From Cenococcum geophilum 1.58 (lineage: Eukaryota > Ascomycota > Dothideomycetes > Gloniales > Gloniaceae): DNA of 64,000 bases. The stretch spans positions 3,882,130 through 3,946,129 of the forward strand of contig KV748177.1 of NCBI GenBank assembly GCA_001692895.1. The letters are read 5' to 3'. The notes under the pieces are model-generated. The model did not search any database, was not told the origin of the DNA, and worked only from the letters and a program-made list of their open reading frames with translations. Each line of letters begins with the position of its first letter. Positions within the stretch are counted from its first letter, which is position 1. Below, in pieces: positions 51,641 through 63,149 of this stretch. The position numbers were made by a program, and so were the translations under genes.

Positions 51641-54600
51641 TTTAGTTCTTAGGAAGGTTTTAATTACGGTGTCGCATCCCGGCCGAAGGTACTCCTTAGG
51701 TTCCCAACTATTATATACTTAGGAGTATCCTTCCTAACGAACTAAAAATTCGCGCTTCTTCTAGCGCCATCTTTAGTCTAGAATATCTTCTATATTCCAT
51801 TCTAGTTCCCTATTAATTTCGCTAGGTAGGGGCGGTTCCGCACTATCTTTTCTCCGGTATAGCTTTAGTAAGAAAATATAAAATATGGGATATATTAGAT
51901 AAGATTTCGGTAATTTTAATTTATAGGCTTAGTTTCCTTTAGTTTTCTTAACTATCTTAAAGGGTCTAAGCTACTAGTAATCCAGCTTCTTCTTAATGCG
52001 TTTTATTTGGATATTTTTTATAAATAGTAAGACTTCGTCTTCTATCTTAAATTCTTTCGGCATATGTTTTTTATTATAGTACCTTTTTTGCATAGTCTAG
52101 GCGTCTAGCAAGTGCTTTTCAAGTTCCTCTCTACGAATTCTCATTTACTTAATTCTTTTAGACGCCGCTAGTGCCTCTCTTTTAGGAACGATGTCCTTAA
52201 TATTCTAGGGGTTATTTACTTTTACCCCAAATAATGCTTTATAAGGGGTCATTTTTATACTACTATGGATGCTTATATTATATACGTGCTGCGCTAGAGC
52301 TAACCACAATGTCTAATTATCCTATTAATAATTGATATAGTAGCGGAGGTAGTGTTCTAATAATGTATTTAGATGCTCTATTTACCCGTCTATTTGTAGA
52401 TAAAAGGTAGTGCTTATCCTTTGCTATATTTTCAATAAGAGATAGAATAAAGACTAAAATATACTATTAAATACGGTGCCTCTGTTAGATATAATTCCCC
52501 TTAGCGTGCCAAATAAGAGCCACTATTCCAAAAACAGGTCTACCAGTTTTACTACTATAATTGTTATTATAACAGCAAAGTATTCTAAAAACTTTGTATA
52601 CCTGTTAACGATTACTAGAATAGCGTTAGCAACCTCTCTAGTTCTTATCTTGGTAGGGGGTAAGTCTATAATAAAATCTATTATTAATTCTGATATAGGT
52701 TTCTGCGGAATAGGAAGCACTAATAACTCGCTATATAGGCGATGCCTAGATATCTATATCCTTTGGCACGTATTATACCTCAATATATAGTCCTTAACCT
52801 CTTTAGATATTCCGTCCTAAAAGTATTTCCTTTAAATGGCCTTAAGGGTTCTATTAGCACCGTAGTAACCCCTAAAAGGGTTATTATGGAAGACCTTTAG
52901 AATTTCATCTTAAATTGCTTGGTCCTTTAGGATATATATAGTACCCTTAAAGTATAACAGACCCTTTTAGTCTTACTACTATAGCTTTTTAGTGATTTTA
53001 GCTAAGTTGGTCTCCACTATATCTTTCTACCTCTCCCTAGAGGCGAAGGCGTCCCTTTATTAAGCTTAAAGAAGAAGATCTAGAAAGGTTTTATACAGAT
53101 CGCTTACTTCCATTTCGCCTACTGCTATTGCAGACTTAAGGTATAGTATAAGACGTTTCGAACTATTAGTGCCAGCAGATTCTCCTACCGTTATGTAGTA
53201 TGCTACACTATAGATAGGCATCTTACCTATCCCCCTTAGATCCAAGAACTCGCAGCTAATACGCCGTCAAGTCGAAGGTGCCGCGACACCTCTAGTATAT
53301 CCTATAGAATTCTCGCTAATTCTAGGGTACGCCAACTTTATAATATCTGCTTAGTCTATAACCTAGTCTATAACTATATCCTACAGCTCTATAATTATGT
53401 CGCTTTGTAGCTATATTGCTAGGACCTCTACCCTGCTACGAAATTCTATAGTTCTAGAGAAAGAGTCTTCTTTCTTCCTAAGCAAATTTTGCAATATAGG
53501 GATTATTTCCCCTATACTGTCCTAGATCCTCCCTGTCTTATAATCCGAACGTCTTAATAACTTATTAGCAGGATTTATCTTTCCTAGGCGGTATATAATC
53601 TTAAAATCATACTATAATAGTGCCTCTGCCCACTTAGCTTATCGACTGCTTAATACCTTTATAGTCATAAAGTATTCTAGGTTGTTATGGTCTATAAGGA
53701 CTTTAATAGGATAATTACTTCCTATATAATAATATCGCCAGTACTTTATTACTGCGATTATTATAAGCAGCTTCTGGTTATGCGTTATATAACGCTATTT
53801 TATAAGGGTTATTTTCCTTAACCAAAACGCTATAGGATGCTATTTTCCGTCTTTTAATTGAGATATAATTGCCCCTAGGGTAAAGCCGGATGCATCTATT
53901 TTAAAGTATATACGTAGCTCCTAATAGAAGTGTATTAGGATAGGCGCCGACGTAAACAAATCCTTTAACCGGTTTATAGCCTACTTAGCAGCTTTCCTAA
54001 ATATAAAGGGTCCTAACTTCCTGCTATTCTTAGATCCTTTTAGTAGATTGGTAATTAGGAGTATTACTTATAAGTAGTAAATAATAAACGTTTAGTAGAA
54101 GTTCGCCGTGCCTAAAAAAACCTATACTTCTCTAAATATTATAGGGTAGGGCTATTTCCTAATAGCGTCCACCTAACTTTTCTCTATTAATATTTTATTA
54201 ACGCTAATAATAAAGCCTAAAAAATTAATGCTAGTAGTATAGAACGTGCACTTTTTTAGGTTTATATAGAGCTTATATTCCCGCAGTCTTTTTAGTACTA
54301 TTTATACATAGTATATATATGCTTTGTAGTTATTAGAGTAGACTACAATATTATTAAGGTAGACCACACATATTATATCCAATAGGCCCAATAATGCCTT
54401 ATTAATATAGGCCTAAAATATCACTAGTACGTTAGTGAGCCTAAATGGCATTACTAGGTACTCAAAGTGGCCGTACTATATTTAAAACGCTGTTTTCCAC
54501 TTATTGCCGGCTTTAATCCGGATTTAATGGTATATATCTTTTAGATCTAATTTTATAAATATCTTTACGCCTAACAGCCTATTAATAAGCTCCCCTATTA

Positions 54601-56700
54601 AGGGTAATAGGTAGTAATTCTTTATAGTAATCTTATTTAGCGCCTAATAGTCAATATAGAGGCAAAGGGTCCCGTCCTTTTTAGGTATAAATATAATCGG
54701 CGCCCTTGCTAGGCTTATAGAGGGCCAAATCCATCCTCTCTAAAAATTGTCTACTATATATTAACGTAGTACCGCCAGCTTATTTTCTAATAGGTTATAT
54801 AGCAGTCTAAAATAAGGTTGTTTGTCCCCTATATCTATCTTATACTTAACTAATATAGGGTCAGGTAAGGTTTGTGTAGCCTCTTTACTAGAAATATCCT
54901 CTAAGTCCGTATATTCCTATAGAATCTCTAGTTCCTTAACTACGTATAGCTGGATATCCAAAAATAAATATCCTATATCCCTGTTCTTAGTGTTAAGAGT
55001 AGCATATATAGCATATACCTACCCTTTTTCTTATACATAGTTTAAGAAAGTCTCTTAATCTTTAACTATAATACGCGGTTAAGACTTCCGATGTTAATAT
55101 AAGGCTAAAGGCCAATTAATATCCGGATTGACTTAGTGAAGCTATAGGTATCCTAAAATAAGGTTATACCCCTTAATTTCTACAGCATAGAAGCGCATCT
55201 CCTATATGTCCTATAGACTATCGCGGTCCTAGCTAGCCACGGAAAAAGCCTGTTCCCTATAGTATAGAATCCAGTGGCCTTTAATACTTTAAATAGTGCG
55301 CACCTGCAAGCCGTTAAGGTCCAAATCTAATTCTTTTACTAGTAATTAAGAAATAAACCCTATACTCGCGCCGCTGTCTATAAGGTAGTCTCGCGTTACC
55401 TATTTATTATTAACTTAAATAGAGATAGGAATAACTATATAGCAGTTTACTCCCTCTTTCTCTTGCTAGCCTAGTGTAAGGGAGTAAAGATTTACTAGGC
55501 TGTCTCTTTTTCTAATTAGGCCGACTCTTACTTCTTTTACTAGCAGAAGCGGCTTATATAGCCCTTCTTACCGCAGTTATAATAGGTATATATCTCCCGG
55601 TTCCCCTCCTATAGATTAGGTCTCTACCTATTGTTATTTTAAGGTTAACTAGCATTGCTCTAGGGCTGTAAGGCCTACTTATATTGTCCTTTTATAGAGC
55701 GGTTAGGTCGGAATCTACCCCTATTATTAAAGCTAGGTCTAGTCCTACGCTCTTTATTATTAGCGTCTTATTCCTTTCGCTTGCCTAAATAGTCTCTTTT
55801 AGCACTCTTAATCTAAGTAGCTTTAGAGATAAGCTTTTCTTAAAAGGTAGGAATTTTGCCCTTCTCTTATATAGCCTATTAAATCTTAGGTTGTAGCTTA
55901 GTAAGTAGCTAGTAAAGTTATATAGCGTTATCCTACAGATCTAAGTAGGGTATATTATCTTCTAGTTCTTCTAAGTAGTTTATAAACTGGACTATAGTCT
56001 AACTATCCCGCTATTTAGCATTATGGTATCGCTAGTTATAGTCCATCCCTTAATTAGTAGGGTTTTAGACCTAATTAACTAACCAGGTCCTAAGTTCGCT
56101 GAATTTAAGGGGTGTAGTAAGTTTCTTCTTGTAGCATGTCTATAAACTCTTAACGGTGCCACGCAGGAAGGTAGAAGCAATTAGTGTCTAATTATACTCG
56201 TTAGAGTAACGTTTTGGATCCAGCCGAAACTTAGTTTTATATTATCGGATAAAACAATTATAGTTCTAAAGACTATCACCATAGTACTCATTAGGTTCCT
56301 TTATGCGGAATTTAGGTTTTTCTGACGTTATAGTATAGTATGGCGTTACCCCTTTAAGTCCGCTTCGTGTCTGGGGTGTCTATACTTCCCCCAATTGTCC
56401 TTATAATTGTTCTTGGTAGTCTTAATATACTTATCTTAATTATATCTCCAACTCCTTTGTTTTTTATAGGGTCTTGTGTAGCGACCACTCTAATAACTCT
56501 CCAGCGGTAATCGTTCCTAAGGGTCTTATAAGGTTAGACGGACTAGCCGTGGCTTCTTTATAGGAAGAGGGAATGCGCTCCTCTAGGGAGACTCTTTAAG
56601 CCTCTTATGGTAAGGGCGTTGCTTTATAGGGTACAGGAGTATAGTTCGTTATTATTAATTAATAGCCATACGTTCCTAACGGATTGTAAGCGATTAGAAT

Positions 56701-57078
56701 TATAAGAGGCTAGCCTAACCGGAATGTATAATTATCTAATTGATAGTATCACCGGTAAGTAGAAGGTAAGTTAAAGGTAAATAGAAGGTAAGTTAAAGGT
56801 AGAATAAGTTTTATGTATTAAAGGACAAATGCTTCTAACTACTTCTATTTAGAGACTAATCGCTAGTTCTTCTCTAGAGGAGAACTAGCTCCCTATATAA
56901 TCTTTCTAAGACGCTAGTAAAACCCTTTGCCCCTTATCTGTCTAACCGTGTCTTCTAGGACGTATATAGAATATAGGTGAGACCTCCTTCTGGAATATAG
57001 ATGAGACCTCCTTCTGGAATATAGATGAGACCTCCTTCTGTCTTATCTGATATGTACCTTCTGGGGAATTCCGTTACA
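56701..57078 (-). repeat. 5' LTR of element B with internal short repeats
   Basis: 378 bp, ending CCGTTACA before ATACC. Near 56975-57045 it has GAGACCTCCTTCTG in three tandem copies with a 22-bp period, and near 56758 a doubled AGAAGGTAAGTTAAAGGTA. The leader inside reads, on the minus strand, ATTCTAATCGCTTACAATCC. Confidence 0.9.
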
Positions 57079-57083
57079 ATACC

Positions 57084-57149
57084 CTTAGATTTAGATAGAA
57101 TTTATATCGTTCCTTTAAATCTTCTTTAAAGTCTCTCCGCGCCCTTATA
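57084..57149 (+). repeat. 3' LTR of element A, last part
   Basis: CTTAGATTTAGATAG to GCGCCCTTATA matches the end of the 5' LTR at about 29550-29603. It is followed by TAAGC, the same five bases that precede the 5' LTR. Confidence 0.9.
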
Positions 57150-57154
57150 TAAGC

Positions 57155-58990
57155 CTACTTTTAGCGTAGACTACTTAAATCTAGAAGATTTTAAAGGTAA
57201 CTAGACCGATCCTAATCTAGCCTTCGCTCTATTTAATGAAATAATATAAGATCTAGACTAATATATTAGATTAGAGAAATCTATCTTAGATAACCTACCT
57301 AATGGTGTTAATATATTAGATAAAACCTTAGTGTTCTCTCCCTTAGGAGACTTCGTGTTAAATAAGCAGCTAGTAGAATAGGCTAATAAGTAGATTAATA
57401 AGCTACTAAACGAGTAGCTAGGTTAGTATAGAAATAAGTAATTAAGGGAGTAGCTGGACGAGTGGCTAAATAAGTAGCTAAACTAATACCTGGATAGTTA
57501 ATTAGATAAGCATCTAGATAAGTAACTAAGTAAGCAGTTAGATAAGTTCTTATATAAGTAGCTAGATAAGTCGCTAAAGGAGCAGCTAAATTAATACCTA
57601 AATAGCTAATTAAATAAGTAGCTAGATAAGCACTAGGATAAGTAACTAAGGGAAGAGCTAAATAATTAGACGAATGAGGAGGACGACTGGCACTTCTATA
57701 TAGAAGATATTAAGCCTTAGGAATAGCCCTAAAGCCTTTAAGAAGTATTAGACGATAAAAATCAGGGCCTAAAAAGATCCTTAGCTAGTATATAAAGTTA
57801 GGGATAGAGGAGATATGGAATGCGAGTAAACTAATAAATAGTAGATTTAATTATTATTAATAATGGGGTGGATTATTATATATATAAAATGCAGTCTATT
57901 TAATACTAAAGGTCTTTTTAAACTAGGAGGCAACTAATAACTTTAGATAATAATAAGATGCTATAATATAGTAATTAGTATAACTTAATAGCCCTAGCTA
58001 ATAAGGTTATATTAGAGTGGAAGTAAATATAGGCGGATTAGTTTAATATATTAGAGATTATTGGGAGATATTAGTACCTAGAAATTAAAGAGTTTTAAAA
58101 AATATATATAAGAAAAGGTTTTGGATATACGCTTATTATAGAGATCTAGGGTTTTTTTTAGTATAGGAAAGATACTTATAGACCTATAGAAGAGCTTTTA
58201 TATCCGTTTTAAGGGAAATAATAAGATTTCTAAAACTGCGCGGAGTTATATAGGCCTTTTAGATTAATTTGCTAAATATAAATATATACTGTATTTAAGA
58301 GAGTTATAAAGATAAGGTTATATAGAATATATAAGCTGCTTATAATATTAAATAAGTCCCCTATTTAATTCTAAGCGTAAAACTTAGCTTAGTTAGATTA
58401 TTAGCTTTAAGCAATAATTAATTATTAGGGCTACCCCTAAATACTAGTACGTAGAGCCCCTTATTTAGTTTTAAATAGAGTGGGAACTATATTCCTAAAC
58501 TTCTTCTTAATTACGGCAAAGCTGGCTAAATACGCCGCGGCTTTATCTCCTAACTTTTATTTATACTATATACCTTAGAAACTATAGTATAGCGCTTAAA
58601 AAGTGGTATTGCTTTTACCCACTTTATATAGATTTAGGCAGAAATATTAATCTTAGAGTAACTTCTCTAGCCGCTAAAATATATAGTGTTTATATAAGCT
58701 TCTTCGTGTTAATGCTAATAAGAGCTAAAAATACTACTAAATTACTTAGCTTTAAAATAGTTTAGTATAGGGTTATTAGTAAAATAGGTGTAGATTACTA
58801 AAAATAATAGATAAGTAAGTAGAGCTTTAGTTTTGGAATTGGTAAATTATTTTTATAGCTTTAACACAACTTTATTAAATAAAAGTGTACTATAGGAAAG
58901 TAAGATTAATATACTTATTACATAAACCGCAGTTATACGGTTTTTACGTATAGAAATTTAGAAGCTTTATAATATAGAGTAATAGTATTA
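57155..58990 (+). pseudogene. 3' part of the unrecognised protein split by A
   Basis: It continues the frame seen before 29293. After an acidic opening (LNLEDFKGN near 57180) comes a long four-residue repeat (57366-57670), then coding-like sequence with runs such as RRYGMRVN near 57800, IIINNGVDYYIYKMQ near 57860 and GFGYTLIIEI near 58120. Stops are almost all TAA/TAG. No known domain is clear to me. Readability fades after about 58700. It was already present before element A inserted, and the fact that it is RIP-altered on both sides implies it belonged to a repeated sequence or lay next to one. Confidence 0.4.
57366..57670. repeat. 12-bp coding repeat, about 25 units
   Basis: Units of four codons reading lysine/glutamate, variable, leucine, aspartate/asparagine (for example KHLDKQLSKQLDK). 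The leucine spacing of four would give an amphipathic helix with a continuous hydrophobic stripe. Units are imperfect, so old. Confidence 0.75.
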
Positions 58991-59004
58991 TAATTATATT
59001 ATAA

Positions 59005-59995
59005 GGCCGTCGAAAACGGACTCTGCACCTATACGTGGTGACGGCTACAAACCTAGGTCTTCGAAGTTCAGACCCAGAGCCAACGCAGAGACGTCGCACA
59101 GCGTGCGATACGACATGGTGGTGGTAGTTGCGAGTAGTGTGGGCGGTGGTGAAAAGTTTTCACATAGGATGGTGAGATCTCGAAAACCACCACTGTTGGT
59201 ACCCCCTTACGATAGCAGCTACTACACTACTATTCTCCTATCAGAAGACACCTATACGATCCAACATAGATGCACAGCATTCGATAGCATCCCCCGACCC
59301 CCAATAGAAAGCATCAACAACCTCTCACATCAACAAACGAGCGAATGCGACCGAGCAACAAGCAAATATACGGCCCCTCCTAACCCCCAGGGCGATCGCC
59401 CGCGGAGCATGCGGTCACTCGCCATCAACTATTAAGTGCTACCTAGCAGCCTGGATTACAACCCATGGTTTTCCTTATCTTCTTTTGACGGAGTGGTGAC
59501 CCTTAGAAAGGGCCTAGCTGGGGCCTAGGCATAAAAGATACCCAAAGCACACAATATATCCCGCTCGCCTTAGTATTATAGTAGTTAATAGATGAATCCC
59601 CCTTACGCCTTCAATAGGCCCTGGGGGGGGGGAGGCATGGCGTATATAGCAATGGTTAAACAAGAGATAGCACACAGGGGATGGCTAAGATATGGGAAAC
59701 AACAGTACAGCAATTAATTGGCAAGGCCTAGCTAGGACGTAGTAAACCCTAGCTGGGATAAGCTAGAGAAGGAAGCAGTGGTTCCCAAGGAGTTCGAACA
59801 TCCAAGGAGGACAGGACGTAGTTGTAGGCCCGCAGGGCCGCCGCTACGGACAGACATGGCAAAACGGGGTTTTTCATCCTACTGAGGTGGCTCATAGGGT
59901 TTTCTTCATGTAAATTACAAGTTTTCCCCCCTGCGACGGAGTAGTCTGCGTGGGCCAGTAGGATCCGTATCAGACGTTAATCAAAGAGTTACTAC
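59005..59995. mobile_element. Unmutated 991-bp insertion with 14-bp target duplications
   Basis: The sequence changes abruptly from TA-rich to balanced composition at 59005 and back at 59996. Exactly at these borders lies the same 14-base word TAATTATATTATAA (58991-59004 and 59996-60009). CpA and TpG are common inside, so it arrived after RIP of the surroundings. It starts GGCCGTCGAAAACGG and ends AAAGAGTTACTAC; there is no terminal repeat and no poly(A). Duplications of this length are typical of target-primed (LINE-type) retrotransposition, so a 5'-truncated LINE, a SINE-like element or a retroposed transcript are candidates. Capture of filler DNA at a break is the alternative. Confidence 0.65.
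59103..59435 (+). CDS. Open frame of 110 codons in the unmutated island, hypothetical
   Basis: It starts at ATG 59103 (MRYDMVVVVASSVGGG) and ends at TAA 59435. There is no recognisable domain, signal peptide or membrane segment; the second half is rich in serine, proline and arginine. Composition and lack of RIP-type stops match the island, not the flanks. It may be a fragment of a larger gene carried by the insertion or a chance frame. Confidence 0.25.
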   Translation: MRYDMVVVVASSVGGGEKFSHRMVRSRKPPLLVPPYDSSYYTTILLSEDTYTIQHRCTAFDSIPRPPIESINNLSHQQTSECDRATSKYTAPPNPQGDRPRSMRSLAINY

Positions 59996-60009
59996 TAATT
60001 ATATTATAA

Positions 60010-62890
60010 AAAGCTTAAATGCAATTAAAAGACTGTTATATTTTGGCTAAAAACTGGAAAATAGAGGTAATAGAGAAGGTACTTTTATTAATAGTTATAC
60101 TTCCTAATAGTTTTCTTATCTAACTAATTATATAGTATTAAAACCCTTAATAGAGGGTAAACTAATTTTAAAGCCCTAATTTAAGAAGCTTCTCCAAAAG
60201 AAAAGGGTAGTAATTAGAAAACTATTCTAGTAAGTATAGGTATAAAGTAGGTGCTAAGAAAGTACTAATAGTAGATATATAAAAACGAAAATAACTTTAA
60301 CCTTAAAGAACTAGAGAAATTCCTATAGGAAAAGCCCTATAAATTTGATAAAAAGTAGAAGTCCTATTATACTTCCTTTTAACCCTTTCCTATTACACTA
60401 ATAGAGGTATATAATCCTACTTAGTAAATTATAATAGATGGAATAAGCGCTAAAGAGTATATACTAGATATTATTCTTTAACTCTTTAATATATAAATCT
60501 ATAAGCCTACTAACCTTAAATACGACTAGTACTTACTTAGGATATAAGTATTTCAGCTTAAAAAGAAACTTATAGAGTTTAGAGTTATTATTATATATTA
60601 GTTGTCCTTTATTAGTAATATAGTAAATAAAATCTTCTGCCCGTATTAAGAGACCTAAGAGATTATTATAAATTTTATAAAGCTTAGAAGAGGTTAAGCT
60701 AAAAGAGATAAAAGTGGGGATTTTAAGACGTAGATAGACTACTAGGCGTTCTATAGACGTCCTATAATCTCTTATTAAATTTTTACCTTATTTTTCTATA
60801 TAGTATTGCACTTATAGAGTCTTGCCTATTAAATTATACTAAATCCTAAGTTCTCTACCGTTACCTAATAATCCGTTATCGCTACTCTGGCTTAGTTTAT
60901 TGATGTTAGTAGTATTAATTTGCCCTTTTACTAGGTTACTCTAGCGCAATCTATTAATAGAGTGGCTAGAATTCCGTAACTTATTACTATAGTCTAAAAC
61001 TACTATCTCTTTATTACTATCTTTATTACTATCCTCTTCCTATCCTTAATTATAAGGTGTAAAATATATAAAGCTAGGGCGGTATATAGGGATCGTTTTC
61101 TAAGCTCTTCCTATAGACCTATAAGAATTATTAGTAATCTAATTTAGGTTTATTTAAGGCACTATATATAATAGGACTTATTTAACAAGTATAGAAAAGA
61201 ATTATATTTTAGCGAAGCTTAATATTTAAAGAAAAGGTAGCTTAATTTAAGGATATTTTAGGGTAAGGCGAATGCCACCCCTATAATATTTCCTCTACTA
61301 CTTAGTAGAGCTAAGGCTAAGTTTAGAAAGGGAGATTAATATTACCTAAATAAGGCGAAGTATATTAGCGGCCCCTTTACCCTAAAGCTGGCGCATAATA
61401 TCCATTAGCTATAATTACTCCTTTCTTAGTATGCTATCTGCGCCTAAAAGTATAAGCTACTTAATTAAGTCTAACAGTGGCTGTTTAAATTAAAGGAGGC
61501 ATTGCTAGGGATAATTATTGGCTAAGCTATTACTAAATATAAATACCTGACTAAAATATATTATATTAGTACGGAAGAACTAACGTACTAGTCTTTAGCT
61601 TTATAAGTAGTGCTTAGCTACTATTGCTTATTGGATTATAAGTAGTCTTAATATACTACTAAAGTTTAGAAGTAGCTCTAAGTATAAAGCGCTAGGATTC
61701 TTCGCACCTATTATAATTTAGCGCTCCGTCACTCTTAGAGGTAGCTAAGTAAAATAGCGTTTAATAATAGCTTTATAGTAACACTTTAAGCCCCTTTAAC
61801 CGTTATAGATAAATTTATAAACGCCTTAGCTATAGTACGGGAAGCTACGGTCTAGGATATATAGATTAAGATCCTATTTAACTAAATCTCGGGATATTAG
61901 TAAGGCGGGCTTAGCTATATATAAGATACGGTTTAGCGTGTTAGAAAGAAAGTAATAATAGCCTCTTTTATATAATGCCTTACTTCTATAAAGGCGGAGT
62001 AAGCTTATGCGTTATTACTTATACGTTTTATATTAACCTAGGTAATAGGTATTGATTATACTGCTAGTAGGGTTTAAGGATCCGTCTAGCCTTGTATATA
62101 GGTAAAAAGGAGAATATAAAAGAACCTCATATCCCCTTGCTAGGAGCCTATATAAAACACTTTTTAAAAAATCTATAGTATATATTCCGTCCTAAAGTCA
62201 GCTAATTAAATATTAATAATAAAGGCTGTAAAAAGAATAATTAATATAAGTAATAGCGAAGTAATAAGTAATGGAGAAAGATATGCAGAGAGATCTAGAG
62301 TAAAGGGCGTGTCTATTAGGGGAAAGGCGCTTCTAAAGATAAGGAATGCTTCCTATGCTATAGTAGTAAGAGGCCTTACTAATAGGGCATTAGAGCTAAA
62401 GCTAAAACCGGAACTACTAAGGCTCTAAATTAAAGTGTAAGAGAGATTAACTTGGCGTTATAACTTAGAAGTTATTATAAGTATATAAATATATCGCAGT
62501 TAGGTTAGGATTTACCGTTTTAGATATTACTAATAATATATTTAATAGCAGTAATCCTAGTCATACTATTGCTCTATAGATAAGCTATTTACAGACTAAA
62601 AGTAAAATTAAAATACTAGAGAAGGCTAACTAGAAGTTAAAAAAGGAGGTAGTGTCTCTTAAAAGAAAAAGGGGAATTATAAATAAAATGTAGTAGGGAA
62701 AGCGTGGAGATACTGGCTTTAATAAGTATATTATACTTAAGGTAGAGGTATATCTAAGTAGTAATTAGGGTAAATACCTAATAATTCTTACGTAAAGGGT
62801 TAGTTTAATAGAAGTAAATAGATATCTAGCACGTGCGTATTTTATTTATAGGTAAGTAGGGTTAAAAATCTAGTGCCCTATGTAACTAAT
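60010..62890 (+). pseudogene. Unrecognised RIP-damaged coding region
   Basis: The plus strand reads as coding-like in long stretches, with TAA/TAG stops, from about 60280 to 62170 (for example KAKFRKGDQYYLNKAKYISG near 61310 and YISTEELTYQSLAL near 61565). Near 62345 comes a cysteine pair, ECFLCYSSKRPY, in a basic context, and near 62600 a predicted coiled coil (KIKILEKANQKLKKEVVSL) ending in KRKRG. A zinc-binding motif plus coiled coil would fit a DNA-binding or transposase protein, but I cannot name it, and frames change along the way. The first 250 bases after the island show nothing clear. Confidence 0.35.
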
Positions 62891-63149
62891 ACTAAATAAT
62901 ATCCTTATTAATACTATATTAGTTATTAATATAGCCCCTTAAGAGTAAATAGGGTACTTTTTATGCTTACTATATCTATTAAATAACCTAAAAGATTAAA
63001 AATAAAAAGCTAATAAAATTATTAGGCATACGGAATAGTAAACTATATTAAGTTTTTAGTCTAATATTGCCTATATAAATTCAACGCATTCCCTTTAGGC
63101 TCTTTTATAGTAGTACTATAAACTTATTCTAAGGTAGTCTTCCCTATAT

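Larger units (their letters stand above)
49292..57078 (-). mobile_element. Complete Ty3/gypsy chromovirus B, minus strand
   Basis: A 7787-bp element with two 378-bp LTRs. Minus-strand parts: 5' LTR 56701-57078; gag about 56650-55560 with a CCHC-type zinc knuckle about 55590-55545; protease with a DSGAS motif about 55390-55340; reverse transcriptase about 54760-54000; RNase H about 53950-53600; integrase about 53060-52200, including a DFIIDLPP-like start of the core near 52680; a chromodomain about 51830-51690; a long extra region 50000-51640; the purine tract GGGGAGGCAAT; 3' LTR 49292-49669. Its right side carries the target copy ATACC, but the matching copy lies beyond G at 48841-48845. Structurally whole, broken by dozens of RIP-type stops. 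N calls cluster at 49967-50017. Confidence 0.9.
29299..57149 (+). mobile_element. Family A Ty3/gypsy element, expanded by nested insertions
   Basis: The outer element of the right half, bracketed by the target duplication TAAGC (29294-29298 and 57150-57154). Own parts: 5' LTR 29299-29603; gag about 29640-30562 and on from 36933; protease about 37310-37620; reverse transcriptase about 38000-38246 and 38482-39120; RNase H about 39130-39468; integrase about 40140-40790; chromodomain about 41210-41408; 3' non-coding part 48188-48591; a purine tract AAAAGGGGGGG about 48592-48602; 3' LTR 48607-48845 plus 57084-57149. Inserted later: C, a solo LTR, a short TG...CA element, F, and the G plus B pair. 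Broken, with dozens of RIP-type stops. The chromodomain and self-complementary leader fit the Tf1/sushi group of chromoviruses. Confidence 0.9.

Noticed and set aside
52476-52790. Plus-strand open frame of 104 codons
   Set aside because: Antisense to the integrase of element B, whose catalytic-core words read on the minus strand.
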